The position numbers were made by a program, and so were the translations under genes. Shown piece by piece: positions 11,801 to 20,799 of a stretch of DNA of 64,000 nt (position 1 is the stretch's first letter; each line of letters begins with the position of its first letter). Source of the DNA: Nephrocerus scutellatus (Eukaryota > Arthropoda > Insecta > Diptera > Pipunculidae); contig OX352762.1 in assembly GCA_947095585.1 (NCBI GenBank), forward strand, positions 119,628,930 through 119,692,929, read 5' to 3'. The notes below the pieces were generated by a model, which worked only from the letters and a program-made list of their open reading frames with translations, was not told where the DNA came from and searched no databases.

Positions 11801-11922
11801 TTTGGATCATGATCGTGATAGGTGGTTGCTTGTTGGTGGGTTCTTGGTGCTTCGATGTACCCAAGAGGTATTGCTTTCGACGACGATGGAGTCAATGATT
11901 TCGATGACTGATGATCACACAT
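8830..11922 (-). CDS. Larp6: La-related protein 6 (LARP6-type RNA-binding protein)
   Basis: The longest open frame in the window, 1030 residues on one uninterrupted exon. It starts at the first in-frame ATG at 11922 (MCDHQSSK); the frame extends only four codons further upstream, to a TTG. Residues about 387-470 form a La motif, with the signature QVEFYFSNDSILKDAFLLKH. Residues about 477-565 form an RRM-like domain (SRTIVACDLP, ALVEYVD), followed by a basic PKKKTGKK stretch. Residues about 1000-1018 form a SUZ-C/LSA motif (RTPIGPDGSKGF). La motif, RRM and C-terminal SUZ-C in this order is the LARP6 layout; family members bind structured RNA and control translation. The fly counterpart is, to my recollection, Achilles. 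Low-complexity parts are a run of nine His near 255-263, a Gln-His repeat near 645-670, Asn-rich runs near 740-765 and a Gly run near 890-896. Residues 715-938 are packed with R-R/K-x-S motifs, and 942-999 hold a triple repeat. An upstream 5' intron cannot be excluded. Confidence 0.93.
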   Translation of the reverse strand: MCDHQSSKSLTPSSSKAIPLGYIEAPRTHQQATTYHDHDPNADHFNAHEVEELQSQQHQLLSPQRHIFSVVTVVGESESHCCPRSNVDDDLATTSQAQTKAIVPISSSLPSKILRLHAKRNLQAQAERAAIAAADKEEEGACARELDDDDVDKFITLRNMPTAEQQPAVVVPPLAAFDDKLIDVGMGSSIECSEESAEEDDELKPLAIDNHTVMKEINLQRQMVSLHHNELVSPPSSVGSPPVSVLSEVNLEKFRHHHHHHHHHYNHLDNIYLHPNYQFELDHTVMSEDGHASTVDVQNSQSSPSDTAGEETAATAANATRRVHRSFLTMSKKQSAVDLDPNECNTTSPKAASSAESSAGNSLDNQSMVVVNEIDTLDPADIPDDELSAEIAEQVEFYFSNDSILKDAFLLKHVRRNKEGFVSLKLVSSFKRVRQLTKEWKVVGYAVRQMSRKIELNDLGTKVRRIDPLPSFDETMPSRTIVACDLPLEKLTIEKVSDIFAKCGEIALIRILKPGMAIPVDVRQFMNKYPEMQQKECALVEYVDSLSARDAKSLSGNFQVYDMVAPKKKTGKKAVGNTATGVAVGAPVTKMVDNYRFHENNYERARGGSFSGVISSADTDLRYKLRRNLSSTSDYHSKNVADLYQHQHQHQHQHQHQNHLQHYQHQHQPMHHNSQQQMSHYQWRNSISGQTHDSAAAMSPPIGGGNMSFFASSPRRFSNTSPAASPAVAASLPASVDLINNNSGNNHSNSSSSHNNINNNMNNPVRRYSVCSDGYSTCSEISRRPSNCSETASASRRNSTCSENCPCSRRVSQCTGTEVYRKISQGSSDCGQPRRGSNGSFQFERTYSNSNDILPQQHNICPRRMSNDFNLDRKQSIETNSGMLYDNDGNVGGGGGGYNTFRRYSNNFDPNRKLSNYDQYINGRRISTDSGYDRRYSFGSDFEGSPRSRTGSFLNSYKNDFDGSPRSRTGSFLNSYKSGEFDGSPRSRSGSFLNAHKNAENLVRTPIGPDGSKGFGSRARKFGQTVAPVN
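8926..9099 (-). repeat. Coding tandem repeat in the Larp6 C-terminus
   Basis: Three in-frame units of 19-20 codons encode F(E/D)GSPRSR(T/S)GSFLN followed by (S/A)(Y/H)K, at protein residues 942-999. The nucleotide copies have drifted at silent sites, so this is an established protein repeat, not a fresh microsatellite-like expansion. Each unit holds an R-S-R-T/S-G-S motif suited to basophilic kinases or 14-3-3 docking (inference). Confidence 0.85.
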
Positions 11923-12702
11923 TTTGTGTGCCAAGAGAAAAATTTTCTTCTCCGAGGGTGGGCGATTTGAGCGTTTTTTTGCTTTTTCTGCCGTTCAAAA
12001 ATAAATCTGAATATGAGCGAAATACGCTTGCACTTGAAAAAATTAACGTACACGTAGCCGTGCACAGTGGGCAGTCGAAGTCCAACTGAAGCAACAGCAA
12101 AAAAAAACACAAAGCGTTATTTTTTTCTTCTGTTTTTCGTGCGGCCGTCTCGATTGAAAGAAAGAAAGAAAGATTTCACTTTCACTTTCGAATTTTCAGT
12201 TTCAGTTTCAAGTGTACGAGCGGCAAAGAGTTTTGCAACTGTTGGCGGTGGTGTGGCGTTGCTAGGGCGGTTTGGTTAGTTGGTTGTTGCGCGAAACGTT
12301 TGATCGCGAACGTGAAGTGAATTTTGTTTTTTTTTTGCTTTTGTTACTTCTTTAGATCGCCAATGCGAGCTATCACATTTTTTCTTGGCCAATGCTTTGG
12401 GCCTTTTTTTTCTTTATTTTTTTCACGGTCTCACAACACAACACTACAAGTACTTATGCATTATTAGGCAACGTTGTTGCATCACAATCACACAATTATT
12501 ACCAAAAATAGTTACGTTGACACGAAACTTTACAGTTGAGTTGACTTTTCACCCGAAATCGAATTGAATTTTCAAAAAAAAAAAAAACAAGACAGAGCAA
12601 AATATAAAAGAAAGAAATTAAAAAAAAAGTTAATAAAAATATTGAATTGAATAGAGCGTTTCAATCAACAACAAACGGTGGTGCAGCAGTACGGAGATCG
12701 AC
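11923..12702 (-). other. Probable Larp6 5' leader
   Basis: Non-coding sequence between the Larp6 ATG and the candidate transcription start. It contains A/T runs, a GAAAGAAAGAAAG tract at about 12158 and TTTCAGTTTCAG repeats near 12200 (plus-strand reading). If unspliced, the leader would be about 780 bases. A spliced leader is possible and cannot be excluded. Confidence 0.4.
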
Positions 12703-12736
12703 TGAAATGGCCAATTGCTTTCAGGTCAGTTATATA
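12703..12736 (-). promoter_or_regulatory. TATA plus initiator core promoter for Larp6 (candidate)
   Basis: On the minus strand TATATAAC lies at 12736..12729, and an arthropod initiator TCAGTC at 12705..12700 with its A at 12703. The TATAAC register begins 31 bases upstream of that A, the canonical spacing in Drosophila-like promoters. The orientation is correct for Larp6 and no other gene lies nearby. A good downstream promoter element was not found at +28 to +33. Chance occurrence in AT-rich DNA remains possible. Confidence 0.45.
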
Positions 12737-12739
12737 CCT

Positions 12740-14040
12740 TCTGCTGTGTAGCCCGCAACTAACTTGTAACTTTGTTCGTTTGCTTGAAATAGAGTCGAGT
12801 AGTCGGCGAGTTGCGCACGACAAAAGCGTGTGCAATGTTCTCGTTTCTACAGGCACTGAGCACAGGTTACATTACGCGAGTACATGCAAGCAAATGCGTG
12901 AGGGGCGAACGTCTTGAATGAAAAGCTTAAACGAATGCACTGTGAAGCTTTTTGCCGCCGCTATTGTGGTTGGTTGACTGGCTGTGGCAGTGCGTATCGC
13001 GACTGCACATTGATATGATCAGTTAGTCAATTGATCGATCGATGCAGTTTCCGAGAGGAAATCTATGTAGACACTCTGGCGTGTAAGCGACGCGCATCGC
13101 GCATGCCCACGTGCTGGCAGTCGAATGTCGCACATTAATTGCAAGTGTACTTCACTCGCCCCACAGGACACGCTAGGGGATGAGGGCAAGTAAAAAGTGC
13201 ATCGTGCATCGTGTATCGTGCATCTTGTAATCAACAAAAATAAAAACATCAAGAGAAGAGAAGCGCAACCTTGACTGAGTCATTAAAAAAATGCACTGAT
13301 CAGACACATACATGGACAGACAGGGGTTATGTATATGCTCGTATGTTCACCTATATACAAAAGTAGTTTGCAGCATTTCGAACATAACGCTGGGAGAAGT
13401 GTTACAGCAGAAAATTTGCGGCTCTTCCTCAGATTGTAATCGAAAAAATGCGATGATAGGCGGCAATTTATTGTGTTGCTGCCAACACGCATCAGTAGCA
13501 AGTGCACAGGATAGCACCTTGATTTGTATCGGATTCGGTGTTTCTTCTGCCGAGACTAGGGTAACAATCTGATTGTTATCCTCTATCACAAATGAGGTCT
13601 GCCGCATGATTAAGTCATTAGATAGTTTCTATTATTTCTGATAAATTGTGGCGTACATATTATTTTATGTTCAAATAACATTAATAATTTTAGGTAATGT
13701 TCTTATGTTAAGGAATACTGATGGAAAATGGTGGGAGGAAGTCCTTTTGTTTTAAATTTTTTTTACATAGACGATAGTGACTGTTTCATACACTATAACC
13801 TAGCCTTGAAAGTAGCCGTTATACACATTAGTGAGTTAACATATAAAATACTCTTGTTATTTACTGCAGTCACAGCGAATACACATTCCCTGAGTAATTT
13901 TTCATTGCGCATAACCGGCTAAGCAGAAAAACCGGTTTTGGTCGTGTGAAAAATAGCGTATATTACTCGCTTAAAAATGCTTATCGTGCTCGTTAGATTG
14001 GTATGGTGACGTAAATATCGCGAAATCCATCGAACACTGT
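12740..14040. other. Upstream flank of Larp6, no gene recognised
   Basis: Moderate-GC sequence up to about 13260, then AT-rich. It contains a direct-repeat cluster 'gcatcgtgcatcgtgtatcgtgcat' near 13200 and several GATC-rich words near 13030. Regulatory DNA is plausible given the position, but no specific site can be called. Confidence 0.35.
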
Positions 14041-14044
14041 TTTA

Positions 14045-14135
14045 ACGTTTTTTCCACAAGCGGTTTTCAAAAGAAGTATCCAGATGCATCCCGCCCATTG
14101 TTGAACCCATCACGTGTCTACCATCTTTCCCAGCG
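14045..14135 (+). mobile_element. Jockey-like ORF2 C-terminal scrap
   Basis: Plus-strand translation gives FHKRFSKEVSRCIPP, closely matching the segment FHKRCSTEIFRCIPS of the Jockey-like fragment at 61940..62440. It abuts a minus-strand fragment of the same kind of element at about 14136, forming an inverted junction. Confidence 0.5.
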
Positions 14136-15080
14136 GATTTGTGAGTGTTGAGATCCTTTAAAAATCGAGCGACTAATCCATTACGAACGAATAACTGTCC
14201 CATAGAGTGTTCAATACTCTGAGGTGCAGGCGGCAGCAATGCACAGTCTGGAACCGTGGAGCTAGCTGCAAAGTGCGCAGCAAACAGATTGGCTTTGTCT
14301 ATAGAGCTCAGAACTTGAATATCATTATTAATGAACGTAGGAATCGACGACGAGGCTGTATTTTTGATTCTTTCCAACAATTCTTACTACCTTTGGTACA
14401 TTGTAGTATTTTATGCATCAATTTTTGGTCGTAGGCGAATTTGACTTGCCGAAGATGGGCATTGCAATAATTTCTGGCTCGCTCGTTTAAAATTTATTCG
14501 GTTTTTCCTCCGTAGGGTTTGCTTTGTAAAATCGAAAGCATGCCTCTCTAATCCTAAAAGCATCTTTACAGCTCGAGTCATACCATCCATCTTTATTTGG
14601 TTTGACAGACTTATTCCTAAAAGGGATGAAGTTTCTCATACCAATGATGTTTGTGATTGCATCAGCGGCGGCATCCACGTTACTATCGCGAAATAAGAGC
14701 GACCAGTTAATGCTCCCAAAGAAGTTTACGGCCGTCCTAATTGGCTTTCTCGAATTGCCATACTGCTTTTTGAAAGCTTTTCTCTAACTGTGTAGTTTAT
14801 TAACGAGAAATTAGCTGATACTACACAATGGTCTGACGAGCCTAGAGGCGATAATACAGAGAGGGAGTATTTATCAGGACGAGAGGTAAGAAAGAAGTCA
14901 AGTGTGTTTGTGTGTTTGAGGAATGAATGTTACGCCCTTGAACCTGCACTTTCATCCATATCAAGTTAAATTTCGGATTGAAACATTGAATGTGAATATT
15001 CACTACGGACATAAATTGCGAGTCCGCGTCGAGGGAATAATAATGGAAAAATAAGTTATACCCAGGAAGATTTAATTCCG
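14136..15080 (-). mobile_element. Jockey-like non-LTR fragment (endonuclease end to RT start)
   Basis: On the minus strand, about 14930..14800 gives DFFLTSRPDKYSLSVLSPLGSSDHC, the C-terminal part of an AP-type endonuclease with its SDH motif. About 14680..14490 gives the linker DGWYDSSCKDAFRIREACFR. About 14380..14150 gives SSIDKANLFAAHFA then LKDLNTHKSAGKDG, the RT entry region. The order fits ORF2 of a Jockey-clade element (family knowledge). Frameshifts separate the parts and the RT catalytic core is absent. The sequence stops abruptly at the inverted junction near 14136. Confidence 0.65.
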
Positions 15081-15084
15081 AGGT

Positions 15085-15498
15085 ATCGCTTACTCACTTT
15101 TCTCAAAATTAAAATCACAGAAAGTGTTATTGATTCTTTTGAATTAGGATACTCAACTATTTATGCTTTTACGAAAAGAAAACCTGGCTCTTCTCGTGTT
15201 GGCCGCATAATGGTTTTGCCCTCAATTATGGTCTCCGCTGTTCTTAGCCGCAGCATCTCACGAATCGATCAAATGGTTGTGTTCCCTACTTCTCTTTTCT
15301 TCAGAACGCTCCTTATCGCGTCATAAGATGCATTGCCGAAGGTATTTTAATGACATAGCACGATTTTCTCGTTGGCACCTAGTTAGTTCATGCGTTCTCC
15401 ATGTTTGCGCATTCTGCCTTGAAAGTATGGCTTTACTTCCAAATACAACTGACCATATGTTATTGACAGTAATATTGTCTTCGAAGCAAACGAACAGT
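15085..15498. other. No feature recognised
   Basis: Unremarkable AT-rich sequence between the Jockey-like fragment and the near-palindromic repeat cluster. Confidence 0.4.
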
Positions 15499-15830
15499 GG
15501 GACATAAGTCCCAATTTTTTCTTTTGGGACTTATATCCCACTGTCTCCGGGACATAAGTTCCAAAAGAAGTCAAATCGAATAATGGAATTATGTTCCACC
15601 CCATCGGGACATAAGTCAAAGAAAAAAATATGTTGGGACTTATGTCCCAAAAAAAGAAATATGTTGAAACTTATGTCCCACCTAACATATTGTTATCTCT
15701 CCGAAAATTTTGGACTTGGGTTCAATCTTCGACAAATTTTTTTTTGGACTAATGTCCCTAATTCGATTTGGGACTTATGTCCCATTTAAGTGGGTCATAC
15801 CCAAAAGTAAATATTGGGACTAATGTCATT
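15499..15830. repeat. Cluster of near-palindromic GGGACATAAGTCCC motifs
   Basis: About ten variants of GGGACWTAWGTCCC occur in both orientations within 330 bases. Examples are GGGACATAAGTCCC at 15499, GGGACTTATGTCCC near 15636 and 15770, and weaker forms such as GGACTAATGTCCC near 15747. Each site is nearly self-complementary, separated by 15-50 bases of AT-rich spacer. Spacing is irregular, so this is not a simple tandem repeat. Confidence 0.75.
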
Positions 15831-15879
15831 GCGCCAACGAAGCTAGGCTAATTTTTCGGTTTGACTTTGATATAATTAC

Positions 15880-15980
15880 CACCCTCGTTGGGCAAGACAA
15901 CTCCTATTACCTATTCAACCTTGAATGGGAACTGACATCAATGGCTTCAGTTGTTTCCGGTTTGAGTGCCTCACCCATCT
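15880..15980 (+). repeat. Fragment of the CAGAACGAAACTGGGTCC repeat family
   Basis: The segments 'gacaactcc', 'ttcaaccttgaatggg', 'ctgacatcaa', 'ggcttcagttgtttccggt' and 'gagtgcct' follow one another as they do in the copy at 52360..52920. Only the middle of the family unit is present. Confidence 0.6.
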
Positions 15981-15984
15981 GTAA

Positions 15985-17814
15985 ATAAAAAAAAGAAAAG
16001 TTAAATCACTTTCAAAATTCGAAAAATGATTAACTTCCAAGAAAAATAAAATAACATCGAAATCAAGAAATGAAAAAGTTCTCAAATTTTGGGGTTTATT
16101 TCATTATAAAACAATTCAAACAACAAGTTCCTTTTCAAAATAGTGAAATAATACATAGAAATTTTTCAGGAGTCGCAGTTTAAGTCACTTGCATCTAGGC
16201 AGTCTATTTTTTCCCATTTGTTAAGCTATTGTCTCACTTCGTTATAACCTGAAGCTATTAAACGTAGCTAAAATTTTGTTAATTTTTTTTTTAACTATAC
16301 TTGAATAAAAAACGAAAACCGTTACTTGTCACAAATTTATCAGCTAATAGGTAAGCGAAGCAATATCCATACCCATTATCAAGGAGGTCCACGCTAAAAT
16401 GTCGATTCTTAATCAAATCATTGTGAGTAGGTATAAGACCTAATTTCTATTTCATTGTGAAAGTAAGAAAAATAACTGTAAGCATAATTCCAGTACAACG
16501 CTACATACGTGTACTCGTATATCATAATAACTATTTCAAATTAAAGTTGTCAGTCACGTTGGTAACTTTTGTAATACCCTTAATGACGACATTGAAAACG
16601 TCTTATCCCGGACTATAATTCTTCATAGTGGTACATGATCTGCAATCTGTGCAATTTTCTACAAATCATCAAAAACCTACCTCAACGACTGGCCTCGCCT
16701 TTATGTGTTTAAAAAAAGGTAACACTTTTAGTTAATGATGTTGCGAAATATCCACTGTACATACCGTACAGTTATTTGACATGTACTGGCACTCTTTTTT
16801 TGGCAAAATTTAAACATGACAGAGCTTTATAATTGTTATCTTATAACTACAGGTACAATTGTGATCCATGTACCGATCGATCGATTGATCGGCCAGCAAA
16901 TTACAAAAATCAATTCAAAATTTCAAAGCAAAATGCATACGAGTGTACTGGACAAAGCATTACCCGCCCTGGTTTTTAGTGCTCCTTTCACAGTGCGTGT
17001 AAATAAACAAACGAATACAACGATGAATTACTATAAGCAAAGGCGAACGCGTACACAGCGAGTTTCTAATTGACGACAGATTATAAGCAGATCAACAGCA
17101 CCAGTTGTGGTGGGTGACCTTACATTGAGAAAATAAAAATGGCAACAAAACTTAACAACAAATAAAAAAATAAAAAAATCAAATCGTTGAACAAACGAAA
17201 ATGTTTCCACCACTAGAAGATCACGTTTTTATTTCATTTTTATCTTCTTTATCATAACTTAGAGATAATAATTGCAATGTCTTTAGTTTAATGTGCGAGC
17301 ACTATATTGTGGTGCCTTCCGAATATAACGTCATACGTGTAACCAACCTGAATTGAGAGGAGTTGCTCATTGAAAACTTCCTGACTTGACGTTTGTGATT
17401 GGCACTCCTTTTATAGAAACAGAAAAAAAAACACCTATACGTACTTTCGAAGTGGGTTGTAGGTATTTGAGGCAAGGTTGGCTTTTTCTATTTTTGCAAC
17501 AATTTAAAAAAATGTATAGAGATTATTTTTATTTGCAATGAATCGATTGATTGTTTTTTATTTTTTTGGTTTTCTCTCGTTTTCAGAAATACAGCAATGT
17601 TAGTTAAAGTTAGTTATTAATTGATTGATTGATTGGAAGACTTCTCAAAATTTCGTGCAAAATCAGAATTTTAAGGCTTTTAAGGCTCCGAGCGCGGATT
17701 GCATCATTACGAAAAACTGCATCCGCAAATCAGATTCGAGTCAAGACTGATGTCCTTCGCAGCAAATAGACAAGAAACAACTACGGTCAAGCGATATAAC
17801 CTGCCCTAAGTGCA
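15985..17814. other. AT-rich intergenic stretch, nothing recognised
   Basis: Strongly AT-rich with accidental short ORFs. No repeat shared with the rest of the window was noticed apart from simple sequence such as 'attgattgattgattgg' near 17620. Confidence 0.45.
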
Positions 17815-19210
17815 GGGAAAGTAGGCCCTGGGGAAGAGCTGTCGAGCGTATAAAAGAAATGGACACGCCTTAAGAATACTATCATTAGTTTGGCTGATTT
17901 CATCTTAGGCAGTAGTCAAAGACTGGTTCGATGAGGAATGTAAGCTATCGACTGAACGTAAGAATACCGTGTATTTTCACTGATCCACGGCGTCCACATA
18001 GACGAAGATAGCCGAGCGATAAATCAGCTCAAAAATAATAAGGCCCCGGGATACAAGCAATAATAGTGCAAGAATGGGAGGAAGAAGCGATGCCAGAAGA
18101 CTGGCGAAGAGGCATCCCGTGCTCCATACACAAGAAAGGAGATATTACAACATCCAGCAATTATCCTGGTATAACGTTGTTGAGCACCGCGTCTCTGAAA
18201 GCATAGCCAGATTAGAACTTTATACGGCAATGAGAGAATTCAGAATCCCAAATAAACTGACAAGACTATGTAGCTTGACCATGACCAATGTTATAAACCG
18301 TATAGTATCCGGATCACTACAACGGCCTCCGACAAGGGGATAGACTGGCCTGCGTCCTCTTCAACCTGGCGTTGGAGAAATTGATCCGGTGCAAGGAACA
18401 ATCCTCTATAAGTCAACTAAGATACTGGCTTACGCAGACGAAATTTTTTTTATAATTCGCGCAAGCTTTTAATGCTCGTCTAAATGCTTGGCACAGCGTG
18501 GGCGTTAAGGAAAAGATGAGAAAAGAGTAGATGTCTATGAGCATGTGTTTTGAACGCCTGTGGATCATAGTGATGTGAAAAGGCAGAGCTTGGCAAAGCA
18601 TTACACATACGACTTGTACGGCTGAAGAACGAATACCTGAACTTTACTGTACGTCCGAAGATTCGTGCTACGCTCCAGATCGAGCGTGCGTCACGAAATC
18701 TGCGGCTGCACATAAATAAGAGCAAAACAAACTTCATGCCTCGTCTGCGAGTAGAAGATCCAACATTGGTCTCTCAATTAAAATAGTGAAGCGCGTGAAG
18801 TAGAAAAATCCTTTAACTATCTCGGGTCAACGGTAGCAGCATATAATAGCATGGAACCAGAAATACGTGCATGGTTGCTCAAAGCCAACAAAGGCTACTT
18901 TAGTCTGTCAAGACTCTTTAAATCGAGGAATTTGTCCATAACATCCAAGCTGCTGGTACGAGCGTTACCGCGATGTCAACAAGGTGAAGAGAATTAAGCT
19001 CAGAAGGCTCCGGTGGGCAGGACACCTAGCTCAAATAAGCCAAGAGGGTCCTGCTCGGAAAGTCATTTGCGGTAGGATTTATGAAATACGACAGCGGGGC
19101 CGGCCAAACCTTCGCTGGAAAAATTGACTTAGACCAGAACACCCAAAGTTTAGGAATGCCAAACTGGATGACATTGCGGGAGGCTAAAGCCAAATATGAT
19201 GATGATGATG
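17815..19210 (+). mobile_element. RTE-like non-LTR retrotransposon remnant, copy C
   Basis: It follows the other two copies (24715..26835 and 35870..38262) step by step but with several internal deletions. About 17830-17960 matches the end of the endonuclease region. About 18060-18350 encodes QEWEEEAMPEDWRRGI then the SNYPGITLL-like and NKLTRLCSLTMTNVI RT motifs. About 18420 has the LAYADE remains of the RT active site, interrupted by a Jockey-like insertion. About 18665-19130 encodes the C-terminal EPEIRAWLLK, SLSRLFKSRN and RRLRWAGHLA parts. The 3' end runs into GATGATGATGATGG at about 19198..19211, a microsatellite tail typical of RTE elements. It is non-functional. Confidence 0.75.
18437..18740 (-). 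mobile_element. 5'-truncated Jockey-like insertion inside RTE copy C
   Basis: Minus-strand translation from about 18737 gives RRFRDARSIWSVARIFGRTV, then SRMCNALPSSAF and DPQAFKTHAHRHL, a typical last segment of Jockey-clade ORF2 (family knowledge). A short 3' UTR follows with 'acgcccacgctgtgc' and ends in an A-rich tail, seen as tttttttt at 18441..18448 on the plus strand. RTE sequence resumes after it at about 18669, with roughly 60 bases of the RTE missing at the site. Some of the reading at 18670-18737 overlaps resumed RTE sequence. Confidence 0.6.
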
Positions 19211-19211
19211 G

Positions 19212-19505
19212 TAGTCGTCGTCTTAGCATCGCCCATTAAATCCGTCGACCAAATATTCACTCTGCAACTGATCCTGGAGAAAAACACAAGAATTTCAGAA
19301 GAAGTACATACGCAACATCGTTCTCTCGATTTGATATCCACATGTGACAGCATTCATAGAGACAAGCTCTATAGCGCCTTCTCTAGCTTGATTGTGCAGA
19401 ATGACGATAGAGGATTCTCACTCTGCTGTCCTCGGCAAGTTCTTTGATGTCAAAGAGGGATTAAGGCAAGGCGACGCGCTGTCATGTGATGTCTTCAACA
19501 ATATA
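19212..19505 (+). mobile_element. Second RTE-type RT fragment (different family)
   Basis: Plus-strand translation gives SVDQIFTLQLILEKNTRISEEV, then DSIHRDKLYSA, and in another frame VKEGLRQGDALSCDVFN. This is the middle of an RTE-type RT, from the template-grip region to RQGDALSC. It diverges clearly from copies A-C, which read TTDQIYTLRQVMEKCL, so it is another family. It is broken at 19506 by the mariner insertion. Confidence 0.6.
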
Positions 19506-20696
19506 TAAAGGGTTATCCATTTTGCGTTTTCAAAAGTAAACGTAAATAAAACACATATAAAATATTTTTTATCATGATATTTCTTTTTTATTATAAAGTT
19601 TGAACGTTGACATTGTGTGTAAAACACTACATCATTTAAATGACCACCACGCGAATTGTTGCAAGCATCAATTCTTTTGAGGTAATTGTTGACCACTTTT
19701 TGAGACATATTGGGCGGTATCTCAGCCATAACTTGACGAATATTGGTTTTTAAGTGCTCAAGAGTTAAAGGTTTATTTGCATAAACACGGTCTTTCACGT
19801 AGCCCCACAAAAAAAAGTCAAGCGTTGTCAAATCGCATGATCTTGGTGGCCAGTTGATATCGCCACGACGAGAAATTACGCGGCCAGGAAATGTCTCTTG
19901 CAATAAAGCCATATTCGCTCGAGTTGAGTGGCATGTGGCACCGTCTTGTTGAAACCACATATTTTCTAAGTCGTATTCTTCAATAGCAGGCAAAAAAAAA
20001 TCAATTAGCATATGACCATAAACCTCCGAATTGACGGTGACACTCGTTCCATTGTCGTTTTCGAAGAAGTAAGGTCCAATCACACCTCCGGACCAAAGAG
20101 CGCACCAAGCAGTGACTTTTTGTAGATGTAATGGCCTCTCTTCAATTACTTGAGGATTCTCAGAACCCCAAATACGACAATTTTGTTTGTTAACATACCC
20201 ACCGAGTGAGAAATGTGCTTCGTCGCTGAAGAATAATTTGTATGAAAAATCGCCGTCCACCGCCTGTTGTTCAAGCACCCATTCGACGTATCTACGACGT
20301 TGTGAATGGTCATCTGGCTTCAGTTGTTGTGTGAGCTGGATTTTATATGGATGTAGGTGTAGATCCAAATGCAAAATACGCCATAATGTGCTGTAAGACA
20401 GTCCTAATTCCTGAGAACGACGAGGAATCGACACATTCGGGTCTTCGGCAACACTTTCACTTACAGCAGCGATATTTTCAGTGGTACGAGCGAAACGATG
20501 ATGCACAGGCCTTACAATATCTGTAACCGATCCAGTCTCTTCTAATTTCTTCACAATTTTGCCAACTGCTTGCGTAGTTGGACGATTATGTAAACCATAA
20601 TCTCCTCTTAAAGCACGATATGTGGCTGTGGCAGAATCACCATTTTTGTAGTAGGTTTTTATTTTTCAAGCGTTGTGCGATAGTTAAGCGATCCAT
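19418..20696 (-). pseudogene. DD41D mariner transposase, N-terminal frameshift
   Basis: The start is MDRLTIAQRL at 20696, but after about 12 codons a one-base excess (or two-base loss) near 20660, at an A-rich run, throws the reading frame into a stop. The rest is open from about 20640 down. It has a helix-turn-helix region (SIPRRSQELGLSYSTLWRIL), catalytic Asp in FFSDEAHF, the second in WFQQDGATCH and the third in CDLTTLDFFLWG. There are 41 residues between the second and third, hence DD41D. The normal stop appears lost: the frame continues through the terminal repeat and leaves the element to 19418. The enzyme would cut and paste DNA at TA sites if repaired; as it stands it is inactive. Confidence 0.88.
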
Positions 20697-20797
20697 TTTC
20701 GTAAATGTCAGACTTTCAACTGAAAAAAAAACAACTTAGTTTGACTGATGTCGAATTCCAGTCCTATACTTTTGAAACCGCGAAATGAATAACCCTT
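19508..20797 (-). mobile_element. Full-length DD41D mariner-like element, frameshifted
   Basis: The element has 32-bp terminal inverted repeats with three mismatches: AAGGGTTATCCATTTTGCG at 19508 against AAGGGTTATTCATTTCGCG read inward from 20797. TA dinucleotides sit directly outside both ends (19506..19507 and 20798..20799), the target duplication expected of IS630-Tc1-mariner elements. Length is 1290 bp. It landed within the second RTE fragment. The gene inside is defective, so any movement would need enzyme supplied in trans. Confidence 0.88.
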
Positions 20798-20799
20798 TA

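Noticed and set aside
11923..11934. Four extra N-terminal codons of Larp6 beginning with TTG
   Set aside because: A non-ATG start is not needed; the first ATG at 11922 is the normal choice in an animal gene.
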